64,000 nucleotides of DNA from Vandiemenella viatica. Lineage: Eukaryota > Arthropoda > Insecta > Orthoptera > Morabidae. The position numbers and the translations under genes were made by a program. The notes beneath the pieces are model-generated. The model saw only the letters and a program-made list of their open reading frames with translations. It was not told where the DNA came from and made no database searches. This document shows positions 1 through 11,504 of this stretch, piece after piece. Where the stretch lies: positions 176,600,494 through 176,664,493 of the forward strand of contig JARYHS010008074.1 of assembly GCA_031002005.1 (NCBI GenBank). Direction: 5' to 3'. Position 1 is the first letter of the stretch. The number at the start of each line of letters is the position of its first letter.

Positions 1-3000
1 GAAAATTTATTAATTTTGCAAGAATTTCGACGTTAGTTGGAATTCAGGTAAATTGTCACAATATGACATTTATTTTCTCATCACTGGCGATTACAAGTCT
101 GAGCGAATTTACCGTTAACATTAACACAAATTGGCAAAATCATAAAAGCAACGCTCAGAGTTACAATTAGCCGTCATGGGCAAGCAAACAATTGTATATT
201 TACTTTTAAATATCTCAGAATCAAAATGCAAGAAATAATGACAACTGGAAACAATGAAAAATACAAGTTATGACTACCTCAGACAAAGGCATCATAATAC
301 TGTGACTTTACAGTTAAAAAGAAAATCATGGGCGCCAGAATGAACAATATATCATTCGAAAATAACTAGTTCTGGCAAATTATGCCGCTAGCTCAGGGGT
401 TTTTACAATTACAAAGTGAGAACATGGACCTATCCTCTCAAAGTCGCTTACGGGTTCTGTTTCACGGAATGCACAATCACATGGCTTGGTCGTAATCAAT
501 TACCATTGTAGTTCTGCGTCTGATGTCTGTGATGAGTGTAGCGGACCCACGATATGTGAGATTATCTCACAAGTCGGCTATAGGCATCTCTGGTCTGGCA
601 ATGCGCATCATCGCATTACCGGCTGTGTTGCGGTGATACGCTCGCTCCAGCAAGGCAAGCTGCAGTTAGCGAATGAAGTCAACTTTCCAAGTCAACCTCA
701 GACTGGTGCGATCGAAGTTAGAATCCCAGCTCCTCGCTCTTCGGTCCACGAGGAAACTTCTTGCTCCGCCCATTTGTAGTCTCGAAGCTCACATACAACA
801 AAAATTCCCAGGATTTTGAGTTATACGCTCATTTTGATTGGACCTTCAGGTCGGCACCTAATGTCACGTGATATCCTCGATATATGATTTGGCCAAAGAA
901 TCCAACAGAGGTCGGACATATTCGGCTAAGTTCGCCGGGGCGAGAGAACATTCGGGTTTCGGACGGCAGGGCTTTTCCCGCTCGGTGAGTGACCCATCCC
1001 CAGGGAGCAGTGTGTGTGGTCTGGCAAATCCCAAATCCACGACGTCCTGTCGCCATGGCTCGGAAAGACCAAGATTAGCTTCAAGCCTACATAGCTCAAT
1101 AACTCTTTTAATATTCGCTTTGCTACGATACACTGTATAAGTTCATCATTTCATTACAGTCCTCACTTGGAATCTTGCGTACTTTATAAAATTACAACAA
1201 AAATCTATTCACGTGGTCGCCCAAGATTTATGTAAATTACTCTTATATTATTACATATATAATAAAAATGCACCTTGTAACGTGGCGACAGCGCGGCTCG
1301 TTACAAGTTGTGGGTTGGGCGAAGGATGAAAAATTTCAGTTAAATGGAAAGAATGAGGAGGTTGTGATGAGCGCTAATGAGGAGAGAAATATCAGAAATA
1401 GGAACAAAATATTGGTATGGCTTTTCATAATATTTCAAAGCACTATTGGATACATTCCGAAAATGGAAAAAAGATGATTCCAGGTGGTGTATGATATTAA
1501 ACTGTAGAACAGATACAATGGAATAAAGAGAATGTAGGAAAATAGGGGGGAGAAGATTTAGAGAAGACATGCCTATGTGAAGAACAGCTTTACAGCAAAA
1601 CACTTAGTAGTATTATTAATACATTAAAAAGGGGTCCTCACCTTGTGCGAACTTGAATCTTACAGAGACCGCAATTAAAATAAATAAATAAATCGTTTCA
1701 AATGCGTGCTGCAAAGTAATATTTAAAGATAACGTGATCGTAAAATACAAAACGAACGCTTTGGAAACCATAAGTTATGAAAGAAAGAAATACAGGGCAA
1801 GTAATAAGTATACGTACCTATCTTGTAATGGGCGTGTGGAGATCAAACTGTTATCAAAGAGTGGAAAAATATAAGTGAATGTATCAAATTGGTTGAAAGA
1901 CCTACGCCAAATACAACGCAGACTATCAGTTCTATATTAGTAGGAAGTTATTCGTAGATGAAAGAAAAAATTACACTATCGTAATTCACACCAATCTGAA
2001 TAGTTAACTCTTAGAGAACAGCATTCAAACCAGATGTGACGTCAGAGTTCTGTGGGTGGCGATGTAGTTCAGCTTGTGCGGAGAAAACCAGTGGGTTGTC
2101 GCCAAGAGAAAAATTGCTGGTGCAGGGACCGGCAAATTGCAGAGAGCTACTGGCTCTAATGCCTCCGACAGAGAGACAAGGCACTTTCGCAGTCTCCTTC
2201 AACGGACTCCGGTTTTAGCAATACATTTGACACTCGAATACAGAGGAGCTTAGTGCAAATGGACCGCTGGGCTTGAAGCTCACTTCTCTTTTCGGACGAA
2301 AAATGCGAGTTTCTCCGTCTATCTGAGGACTCTTAAAAACCTTGCAAGAACTTTGTAGGTGAACCGTTCCACTCTTATTACAGTCACTGATTTTTTTTTT
2401 TAATTTCTATTACTGCATATATATATATATATCTGTCTTTCCTATCCAAATAATGAAGATTTTAAAAAAGTAAAATATAAAAGCTTGATATGAGGATGGA
2501 GGTTTTCCCGGCACATAATTTCCTAGGAACCTTCCCAACAGTACCACTGAATGTTATAAAACATGAAGTTATAAATTATTTCTCCCAATGTCACTATGTG
2601 AAAATGACTGTATAGCACAATATGGAAACGTTCAGATTAATAAATACCATTCGGTGGAATAGCGGTAAAAGTTTGATGAAACATACGATGAAGTTAACGT
2701 TAATTGAAACGGAAGGTTGGAGTCGCTGATCGATGGCAGTGTTAACACTCGTTTTTGTCTGAGATTAAACCAAAAGTAATAAGTATTAAATTATAATTAA
2801 CGAAGGATTTGTCGGCATTGTGTATTAACTGTATACTTCTCGGGGAACTAACTCAGTAAAAACGTTATTAACACACAATATTTTGACGGTTGTACTCTGC
2901 GTCGTATGTTTAGGCTTGTAAAAAATGTAGTTTATAGTTTGGTAAGGTATAAACTTCAGGATTTCCGGCCTGATCACACTTCTCCTGAATATGACGACGG

Positions 3001-3149
3001 AGAGAAGAGAGAATATTGTGTCTTAATAACATTTTTAGTTGAATAATTTCCCAAGAATAATAAATTAATATGGGTAATGGAATTGTTGATCCGGCCCTTT
3101 GTCTGGTCTACTGGCTACGTATCAGCCTCCTAGATAACAGGGACCTTCA
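1..3149. other. Gene-free stretch
   Basis: No convincing gene. The part from about 430 to 1110 is richer in G+C than its surroundings and carries short overlapping ORFs on both strands; one on the minus strand (864-1133) has a faint Penelope-like look, treated in the findings. A short (AT)n run lies at about 2419-2432. The remaining short ORFs (for example 1268-1477 and 2036-2218) have no recognisable motif and fit chance. Confidence 0.6.
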
Positions 3150-3292
3150 GGTTAACGTGAAATCGTTTTGGCGTAGTTCACACACGGAAAGTAGACTTTG
3201 GCAGAGGTGAAGGGCCTTTGAATATTCCAGCAGAGACTTAGATTTGCCTTTCCGATCCTCAGTCGTACACCTTAACCACTAAGACACCAGAT
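3150..3292 (-). repeat. tRNA-derived SINE, second family, diverged copy
   Basis: Read on the minus strand, the segment starts with a tRNA-like head (complement of ccttaaccactaagacacc, an A-box-like stretch), continues with a degenerate B-box-like region, and then a body containing the complement of gaggtgaagg. The copy at 10960-11141 has the same order of landmarks and the same strand. Both are heavily mutated, so the family assignment rests on spacing and a few shared words. It is not a functional tRNA: the arms cannot be drawn as a cloverleaf. Confidence 0.35.
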
Positions 3293-3300
3293 AGTGTGCA

Positions 3301-4045
3301 GATTAACCCAGAGAATATCGTTCGCAATCAGTCTTCCTACTGACTGAGATGCAGGGTACCCCAATGTCTATATACAGTGAAATACTAATGACTGGCATGA
3401 GCATATGTATGGTGAAAAATTTTCTTTAGGTTGGTACCCAACAGAGCTTATAAAATAGGTATGAATCATATTTGTAGAATTTCTGGCATTTCTGATTGTT
3501 TCTGGAATGCTATCCTACCAAAATATTTGTTAGTAATATTTGCCTGCAATGAAATATGGAGGCTGATTCTTATTATCTGGAGAAAAATAATCGTGTAAAT
3601 TTTCGTTTTTTGTGATTTAAATGGTGTTAAGATACTTTCGACCATTATGAACCATTTTTGTGTAGTTACTTTGTATTTCTATAGCTTTAATTTGTGATGT
3701 GTAAATGAAAATATTCGCTAAACAGTTCATGAAATAATGATTATTATAAAACACTCAAATATCCAGTTGAATGCACTCAGCCTCCATCAAAGTTAGAGTC
3801 AAGAAGGGCCATCTCTGTTTAAAATCATGACGCTTTGTCCGAGGTTCTTAGTCGGGCTTATGTAATTATCAAATTGAATGCTTGAACGATTCAGATTACA
3901 ATTTCAAATACAGAATATTAGCGCAGCGGCTTGTAAAGTCATACGTTTTATCATTGGTTTTGGCATAATTACTTTGGTTTCTATGTCATCTTCTATAAAC
4001 TGTAATTAACCATTAATCATGCGTTCACATATGGACCACTTTCTT
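3301..4045. other. Gene-free stretch
   Basis: AT-rich spacer between a SINE and the jockey-type fragment. I see no gene or clear repeat; the part nearest 4045 may be the unrecognised 5' part of the retroelement. Confidence 0.5.
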
Positions 4046-4049
4046 AAAC

Positions 4050-4690
4050 CTAATATTGAAGGCAGTGTTCCGAGGAATCCCTTGGTCATTCCCCACAGCA
4101 GAGCTCAAGGAGGAGCTTCTTCAGATGGGCTTCAATGTTCAGAACGTTCACCAACTTCGTAGACCGGGTACCAATGCGGCAATGCCTCTATTTTTAGTGT
4201 TGCTAACGGACTGTCCAAAAAACAAACCCATGTTTGAAGTAGACCCCATTTGCCACCTCTTGGTCTCCGTGGAGAAACTACGCTCGTCGCCTGGTCCACC
4301 ATAGTGTTACAACTGCCAAATGTTTGGGCAATGGCAAATAATTTGTAAGATTCCCCGTCTGTGTTAAGTGTGCAGGACACACGATTTTAAGAGATGCACA
4401 ACACAGAAAGGAAAAGTCAGTAAAATGCCATAACTGAGGCGGCAGCGACGTCGCAAGTTACAAAGGCTGCCTGGCATACAAAAGCTCGCGCGCGGCAGAG
4501 GGTTCTCCCACCGGGGATGGTAACTACTCTGGAAACAATATTAGGGGCCAGTCAACAAAACAACCCCGGCCAGGAGAAGGAGAGCAAAGGCCCATACGAG
4601 AAGGGCGCCCAGAGACCCAGAAGAAAAACAAACACTCATTCAATGGTTACAGATGGACGCTCATACGCTAAAGCCTCTTCTAGCTAGGAT
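4050..4690 (+). mobile_element. Jockey-type LINE ORF1 (gag-like) fragment, broken
   Basis: Decayed ORF1 of a non-LTR retrotransposon of the jockey type, whose product is a nucleic-acid-binding gag-like protein that packages the element RNA. The open part (4056-4304) begins MKAVFRGIPWSFPTAELKEE and reads on through a basic stretch to SSPGPP, the pattern of the domain that precedes the zinc knuckles in this family. A TAG at 4302-4304 then interrupts it, directly before CYNC, which starts a first CCHC knuckle whose histidine position is Q. After a frame change near 4355, a second knuckle-like CVKCAGH and a third, VKCHN followed by a stop and GGSD, are visible. Near 4640-4680 a TDGRSYAKAS motif resembles the C-terminal part of such proteins. 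At least two frame breaks and several stops make it a dead copy. The reverse transcriptase ORF2 is missing: a tail follows at about 4730. Confidence 0.65.
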
Positions 4691-4729
4691 TGCGACCGTA
4701 ATAAATCATCCAGGCGGAGAAACAACCCA

Positions 4730-4850
4730 ACTTACCTACAGTGTAACCTGATACTCCTACCGAGCGTATGCCAACTAGTTAAGCTCCAGAGGTGCGGTAG
4801 AGGGATTGCATCAAACCAGTCGAAAGACTGATGAAAGCAAAAAAAAAAAG

Positions 4851-4896
<46 letters not shown>
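4730..4896 (+). repeat. Probable 3' tail of the jockey-type element with poly(A)
   Basis: Directly downstream of the ORF1 fragment is a non-coding stretch that ends in gactgatgaaagc and then a run of A with a single G (4839-4896, 58 bases). A terminal poly(A) in the same orientation as ORF1 is what a target-primed retrotransposon leaves. The link between this tail and the ORF1 fragment is inference from adjacency and orientation. If right, about 3 kb containing ORF2 has been deleted, or this is a non-autonomous internally deleted form. Confidence 0.5.
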
Positions 4897-4898
<2 letters not shown>

Positions 4899-5086
4899 AA
4901 CTAGCAATGATGGAGATATAATGAGGATGATAATAAGTCTCGTATAAATGCTAAATCAGTTGCTCTCCATTATTCAAGGAGCAGTAACGGCAGCCATGGC
5001 CAACAGCTCCTTCCAGCAACTTCATGGATAGAACCCCACATGTTCACACAATCTCGTTCTGTATATATGCAACGCCATTGGAATAC

Positions 5087-6086
5087 NNNNNNNNNNNNNN
5101 NNNNNNNNNNNNNNNNNNNNNNNNNNNNNNNNNNNNNNNNNNNNNNNNNNNNNNNNNNNNNNNNNNNNNNNNNNNNNNNNNNNNNNNNNNNNNNNNNNNN
5201 NNNNNNNNNNNNNNNNNNNNNNNNNNNNNNNNNNNNNNNNNNNNNNNNNNNNNNNNNNNNNNNNNNNNNNNNNNNNNNNNNNNNNNNNNNNNNNNNNNNN
5301 NNNNNNNNNNNNNNNNNNNNNNNNNNNNNNNNNNNNNNNNNNNNNNNNNNNNNNNNNNNNNNNNNNNNNNNNNNNNNNNNNNNNNNNNNNNNNNNNNNNN
5401 NNNNNNNNNNNNNNNNNNNNNNNNNNNNNNNNNNNNNNNNNNNNNNNNNNNNNNNNNNNNNNNNNNNNNNNNNNNNNNNNNNNNNNNNNNNNNNNNNNNN
5501 NNNNNNNNNNNNNNNNNNNNNNNNNNNNNNNNNNNNNNNNNNNNNNNNNNNNNNNNNNNNNNNNNNNNNNNNNNNNNNNNNNNNNNNNNNNNNNNNNNNN
5601 NNNNNNNNNNNNNNNNNNNNNNNNNNNNNNNNNNNNNNNNNNNNNNNNNNNNNNNNNNNNNNNNNNNNNNNNNNNNNNNNNNNNNNNNNNNNNNNNNNNN
5701 NNNNNNNNNNNNNNNNNNNNNNNNNNNNNNNNNNNNNNNNNNNNNNNNNNNNNNNNNNNNNNNNNNNNNNNNNNNNNNNNNNNNNNNNNNNNNNNNNNNN
5801 NNNNNNNNNNNNNNNNNNNNNNNNNNNNNNNNNNNNNNNNNNNNNNNNNNNNNNNNNNNNNNNNNNNNNNNNNNNNNNNNNNNNNNNNNNNNNNNNNNNN
5901 NNNNNNNNNNNNNNNNNNNNNNNNNNNNNNNNNNNNNNNNNNNNNNNNNNNNNNNNNNNNNNNNNNNNNNNNNNNNNNNNNNNNNNNNNNNNNNNNNNNN
6001 NNNNNNNNNNNNNNNNNNNNNNNNNNNNNNNNNNNNNNNNNNNNNNNNNNNNNNNNNNNNNNNNNNNNNNNNNNNNNNNNNNNNNN
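5087..6086. other. Assembly gap of 1000 N
   Basis: Exactly 1000 unknown bases. The round number suggests a scaffold gap whose true length may differ. Several apparent long ORFs span it and are meaningless. It sits between a retroelement tail and a decayed repeat protein, so the missing sequence is probably repetitive too. Confidence 0.99.
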
Positions 6087-6369
6087 AAACTCTGGAAGAG
6101 AAGAGACACCGAAGCTATGTGTAAAGATGGAGTTAGTCCGACTGTTAAAGACGAAAGTTGTCAAGTTCGATATTTAGGCTTTACACGACAAACCAGTATT
6201 GTGGAAGAGTGAACTGTTAAACGAGTTGGCAACAAAGTTCTCTCGAATGACAGTAATTTTCCTGCCGTTAGCAATTTCATGGATTTTCACTACCCTTTCC
6301 TCAATACTGTTTCGTTTCGTTGTCAAGGAATAAAAGAAAAAAGCTAAATGTTTCTATTGGAATCAGGTA

Positions 6370-7000
6370 CGGAGAATGTAGCCACGGGAGCCTACGGAAT
6401 GTTGAACTGGCCCAACAATACACTAACAAGTCTTTTTGAGAAAAGTGTTGTGTGAATATCAAGCTCCTTTTTACTCTGTAAAAAGTAAGGGTCGTACAGT
6501 GTGGTAACAAATGTCTTTCACGCAGTCTTGACCCTAGGAGCTCTGCTTTGTCCTTTGTCAGTCTCAGATCACGGACTAAATCATTTAGATCTGGCTGCGT
6601 GAATAGAAGGTAGGCAGGCCTACTTCAAACTAAGTATCTTCACTCTCCTTGACGGTATCTGTATCATCACTGTCGTCCGCATCTGATGTCTGCGGAGGCT
6701 GTGGTAGACGCATATTCGGGCCACGTGGAACAGGAAGAATCGCTGAGCGAATGTTGTTCGGGTACCCAAGCCAATAGTGTTGTTTTTCTTGTTGAAACCA
6801 GTTACCTTACAAGAGTAGAAGCAACGGTCATCAGTATGATTCCGTTGCTCCCGCCAGACCATAGGGATGCCAAATCGTAATGAATTCTTTCCTGCCACCC
6901 ACAGTCGTAAATCTTCTACACACACGACCTGTGGAGCCCATGGTTTATTGATGTCGCCAAGTTTCACCCCGAAATAGGCGGTGTAGCCTTTTTCACGAAA
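6370..7000 (-). pseudogene. Frameshifted copy of a high-copy arthropod protein family of unknown function
   Basis: On the minus strand, frames can be followed from about 7000 down to 6370. The first block reads AYFGVKLGDINKPWAPQVVC then a VEDLRLWVAGK stretch and FGIPMVWREQRNHTDD, then VTGFNKKNN. After a one-step frame change near 6778 it continues YPNNIRSAILPVPRGPN, PQPPQTSDADDSDD, to a TAG at 6630-6632. Beyond the stop, a further frame gives TQPDLNDLVRDLRLTKDKAE, LLGSRLRER, FTFYR-like and FSQKDLLVYC. From memory, this order of motifs (KPWAP, MVWRE, YPN..SA..PVP, LNDLVRDL, KAELLGSRL) belongs to a protein family found in many, often very many, copies in arthropod genomes, without an assigned function and probably spread with a mobile element. 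I cannot name it. The copy has at least one frameshift and one stop and runs toward the assembly gap, so it is a pseudogene. Confidence 0.55.
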
Positions 7001-7600
7001 AAATGTTTCTTCGGTCTTTTTTCACCACAAGTTCAACACAGATATAACACCAACACTAATAAGTTCTTCCTTCTTCAAACAAAACACAGTGATGGACAGC
7101 CAGCGCCATTTGCAATGTGACATTTCGTTGTTTTATGCTAGAGGCGTAAGCTTTTGAACTTCATGTGGTGTTTTCGTTTATATTATATTATCATTATATT
7201 GCATTATCATTAATTGAAAATGTATACGATTTGTGCACAAACGGTGGGTGTTATGATGTTCTGAGTATCATGTTAGAACTCAGCAGATCGAAATACATAA
7301 AGAATGTCTACATTTAAAAAATAAAATAAAAACGTTCTTGTTACCTTGTAATTTGTAGCACAGTGTTACACTATAACCTCAAAAAATAAAGATCCCGCTC
7401 TAAAGGGTGCTGTTAAACGGTTTGCTAGTATCTGCACAATAGACTTGGTTATAAAAGTGGAAGTTTACAAGTAGCTGAGGAATTTCTTGATAACGACACA
7501 TCTACATTAAAATAAAAATTACGAAAAAACTCAATAACAATTTTGGTGAACTTTGTAGTGGATGAGAATTCAGTTTTTCATTGTAACATTTTTAGCTTCG
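7001..7600. other. Gene-free stretch
   Basis: AT-rich DNA upstream (on the minus strand) of the pseudogene at 6370-7000. The part to about 7130 may still belong to that repeat. I see no gene. Confidence 0.5.
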
Positions 7601-7610
7601 TTGTGACAGC

Positions 7611-7650
7611 TTATCTGACGATGGCAGCGGAGGATGCTGCCGAAACGTTG
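7611..7650 (+). repeat. Hairpin motif CTGANGA-stem-GAAACG
   Basis: CTGACGA (7615-7621) is followed after one base by a perfect six-pair stem, GGCAGC (7623-7628) with GCTGCC (7636-7641), and then GAAACG (7642-7647). The same layout, with a different stem sequence, occurs in both arms of the palindrome at 30027-30404. The compensated stem suggests selection on structure in the source repeat. It resembles the conserved core of a hammerhead ribozyme but has a variant base in the CUGAUGA box and one extra base before the stem, so I do not call it a ribozyme. Confidence 0.45.
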
Positions 7651-7740
7651 TGTATTAAAGAAATTAAGTTTAATAAAGATATTATCCGGCAGAAAATCCG
7701 TGAAGATTTTTTTTCATTTGCAGTGGATGTTTATAATTAG

Positions 7741-10120
7741 TGAACAGAGAATGTGAAAAATACTTTTAAGAAAAGTCTTGGTCTTCTAGATAATACAGAG
7801 ATTGTTTTCCATTATACATATATATATATTTATTTAAGTATTGCTTTAGACTTGTTGTCATTCAGTTAATTTCAAAACTTTCATATTAATTCCACAAGTG
7901 TATATCGATTCTTTTTTATCAATTCTATCGTTCCTCATGTATTGGTAATCACAATAGTATGGACGACGCAGGATGAACGCAACACTTCGTTGAATAAGCG
8001 CATTGGCCAAGGCTGGGATCGAGTCAACTACCCCTGTAATTCGAGTTTCCTAGGCTAACATAAAGAGATCTTTCAAATTCTGTACGCTACTGCACAAAAA
8101 TCTTTCAAACCTTCTCAGCGAATAATTACAGCTTCGGGGTGTTTTATAGAAAAGCTTCTCACTGGTCCTAGCATCTTGGGAAGTAACGTGAACTGAATAA
8201 GCAATAATCGCTAATCGCTTCACGTTTAAATTGGCACTGTTTGGAGTCTCTGGATTAATGTTAACTCGATCACAGGAAATTTATAAGCGTACTTAACCAG
8301 TTCATAGGCTTTTCCTACCTGACTAGTACAGAAATGCCATAAACGCAAAATAGTCTGTAAGTAGTTAAGTTTTCAGTGCGGTTCTATAAGGAGAAACAGC
8401 CTGACTTGATAGAACAGCGTATTTGTAGCTCATTATTTTTCCCTCTAGCCGTGTGTTTTGCTCTTTTTTAAAGGTACTGCATCAGTTCAGACAAATAAAC
8501 GTGGACAGGATGAGTAAAGCGCGATAAATTTCGGAGACTCCGAGTCGTGTTCAGCGCTGCTGGACTAGCGGGAATAAATTAAACCTCTCTCTCTCCGTCT
8601 GCCCTGCTCCCTGGCCGCCAGATGCTATCTCGGAGGTCACCGCACTACTGCCGCGAACTGCTGTCACGTCGGTAACACGCCCAGCACAACCAAAATCCTC
8701 TCTTCGTTTTGTGTGTACTATACCTGATGTTATGAAACAGGTAGCAGTTCTTGCGGACGTCTAAATTTGGGACTGTGTAAAGTACGAAGATGTTCTTTTA
8801 GCACACTTACAGTCCCCGACATGAAAATAGACCGCTCAAGGTCAGGCAGACACCACTGTCTCTCCTGCTCGCAACACCCCTCTATCCATAGGTTCAGCTG
8901 GCGAGATTACCACGTGCGTTTTTGCCAGTCTTCCATGTATATCTTTGTACGCGGTCGCTTTATTTCGTTATTTTAAGACCTGTTTGGGTAATGTTAAGGG
9001 TGGGTGCTGTTCAGGAATAGACTCATACAATTAATGCATTAAAAGACAGAAGTAATATTCGCCAACCTGCAGGTTGCCTGGATAAACCAAATTAAAGCCA
9101 TCGTAACATATATGTTAAAGTTTTTTTTATTTCTTAAGTTATAATTCCCATCACGAAGAAGCAAAAAAAGTTAACTTCGCCCTATTACGAACACTGATAT
9201 ACAGGTATTTCTGGGTAGTTATTTCGAAGTATAATTGGTCCGTTATATCTGATACAATAGTTTTTGTTTTGTCATCGTTTCTCAAGTTTTCTCCTGGACT
9301 TTGACATAGATCGTTCACCTTATGCAACGACAGTAATAAATCTTAGAAGAGCGCTTGACAGAATTTCCATAGAGGAATGAAAATGTTTTTTTCAGTGGTA
9401 CACGAACTGCTTTAAGAGCGGGTGCTGCGCTCAGTCATTCTCACAAATAAACTGTAAAACAATCAGGAGGGGTTGTCTGAAAAATGTTATGCGTGCTGCC
9501 AGAATTAATGTCAACATATTCTTAAAAAGTTTCTCGCTAGAAGTTGTTACGTAATCAAACAGAACGGAAGTTAAACAGAGACAACGTTTTACATTGCAAA
9601 GCCGAAACAACCAAGCGATTTGGGTAGATTTTTTTTTATTTTACTAATTTTCCATATTTAATGGATAGAATATATTTGGTACTAGTCTGTTAATATTCAG
9701 GAAGTCACTAACTTTATTACCTATTTCTTATCATTTGTTTTGCCTTTTCTGTTTGTTGAAATGAATAAAGTAAGCATAGCTTTTTTTTTTTTTTTAATAG
9801 TCACGTAATTGTCTTGAATTAAAATGCACATCACCTTGTTCCGCAAGTTAAGTATAATTTTTTATCTCATTAATTAAAGTTGAATCTTTGCTGATTTGTA
9901 ACACTGTTCGTAGACTCAATGCCCTTGACAGTGCTATTTCCCTGACGTGATCTCTAATTAATGTTGCAATTTATCTAATGAAGTGCTGAAAAACAGTTTC
10001 TAACCAACTCATCTGGCAGGAGCAACATATTATTTGTACAAATAAGAGAAATAAGATGTTGCACGCAAACTTACATACTTATTTTGTGTTGCCAGTGAAC
10101 TATTTTTGATTATTTATTTA
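7741..10120. other. Gene-free stretch
   Basis: No gene recognised. A GC-richer patch lies at about 8520-8700, with a (CT)n-like piece near 8586-8600, and might be regulatory or an old repeat. The rest is AT-rich with scattered T and A runs. The ORF at 8767-8976 shows no motif. Confidence 0.5.
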
Positions 10121-10124
10121 CTAG

Positions 10125-10305
10125 GATTGTGAGGTCATTGAAGTCATTAGAGTATGAACAAAATTGTGGGAAACGAGAGGGAAGATATTCGGTCATTGTA
10201 TTTCGGGATTCCACGGAAAACCCAAGTGGTCTGACCGGGCATTGAACCAACAGTTTCGCGAATGCCAGGCCGAAACATGAAATAGTAACCGCTCACCCAC
10301 AAGTT
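10125..10305 (-). repeat. tRNA-derived SINE, main family, diverged copy
   Basis: On the minus strand the landmarks of the main SINE appear in order: tgggtgagcggttac-like A-box head (complement near 10285-10300), a degraded B box, then the complement of ccacggaaaacccaagt, corresponding to the ttgggttttcc of better copies, and a damaged body. The copy is among the oldest here and lacks a clear A-tail. Confidence 0.5.
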
Positions 10306-10319
10306 ACGTAGGTAAAGAC

Positions 10320-10955
10320 TACAAGTTGAGTGAAGTAACAATGTCACTACCTTGGGGATTTTTTTTTTTTTTTTAGGAAATTACGCTACAAAAAAGCATA
10401 TGAGGACCGTTAGTAGTTAATAGCTTGTTTCAATGCTTTTGAACACTACAGTGTGTTTGACGGACGATGTATGTTGTAGACAAAATAGTACCTCGACAAG
10501 TTAGTACTGTTACCACTCGTAGTATAGAAATTCAGTTAGGAACTTTTACGGTTTGTCAACATAGATGTACTTAAAGCTGCGTGAGATGGAGGTGAAGTTT
10601 GGAAAGGGGGGGGGGAAGACAAACACCGAGAAAAAATTCAGCCATGATCTTTTGAAGGATCCATCTCGACATATCAGGAAAACCGCAATCCTGATCTATG
10701 GTAATTATACCAAGTTAACAATGTCTGGGATGGTGGATATATGGTGGACAGATGGATATGCTCACAAACAAACTTCAAACCTTCTCTTATTTTCATCTAA
10801 AATATAACCATTAAAGTTAAAAAGCGTCAATAACGATGCATTTTGCGAATGTTTGTTAGCAATGGCTCAAATGATTCGCTCAGCTTGAAGCAATGTGATC
10901 GCAGATTAGTCACACTGATGGGAAGAATGATCTTCATAATTCGGTGCTTGATTTC
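10320..10955. other. Gene-free stretch
   Basis: A T-run at about 10360-10375 and a run of ten G at 10606-10615 stand out. The short ORF at 10565-10807 crosses the G-run and has no recognisable motif. Confidence 0.5.
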
Positions 10956-10959
10956 TTAC

Positions 10960-11141
10960 GGTTGCGTAATACACCTCTGTAATCCAGCCGGGTATAACGG
11001 AACTACAGTTTAAAGTGCAATCCGAATCGCGGAAGACTTGTAGAGGTGAAGGACGGGCCATTAAAAATCCTCACCTAGACCGGGATTAGAATCGATCCGT
11101 TTTCGATCCACAGTCAGACTCCTGAGCCACCAGACCACCCC
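10960..11141 (-). repeat. tRNA-derived SINE, second family
   Basis: Minus-strand reading: head tggtctggtggctcaggagt, an A-box-like sequence, then gatcgattctaatccc as a B-box-like sequence about 50 bases later, then a body with ccgtccttcacctc. The spacing of the two boxes fits an internal RNA polymerase III promoter derived from a tRNA. The head differs from the main SINE family of this window and matches the older copy at 3150-3292 in order and strand. Confidence 0.5.
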
Positions 11142-11149
11142 AGTTTTTA

Positions 11150-11500
11150 ATATCCGTAACAAATTATTACTAGTTACGAATATTCAGATAATGTAGTTAG
11201 TTCCAGTTCGAGTCTTATCAATTACAAAAAGAGTCTAAAAGATGTATCTATTCCATTCGAGGCAAAAATATTAATTTAGATGTTATCCCCTAGATCCAGA
11301 ATGACAATAGTCTAGAGTATTTCGACAAGTTCACATTATTCTAAATATATTAGATAATACCTACTATCAGCTATTGACTACAGATTAATTACTTAGCATA
11401 ACAAAAATTTCATTGATAACGGCAAAATTTGTAACAGCCCATGTTAGTTATTACATTTTATCACAATTTATGGATACTTTTATCAATTGATACATTTGCA
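11150..11500. other. Gene-free stretch
   Basis: AT-rich spacer between a SINE and a LINE 3' end. I see nothing in it. Confidence 0.5.
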
Positions 11501-11504
11501 TATA

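Noticed and set aside
4970..6212. Four long ORFs of about 370-390 codons on both strands
   Set aside because: They consist almost entirely of unknown residues from the 1000-N gap.
7543..7740. ORF of 65 codons on the plus strand
   Set aside because: It runs across the hairpin motif and a repeat-like region, with no protein motif.
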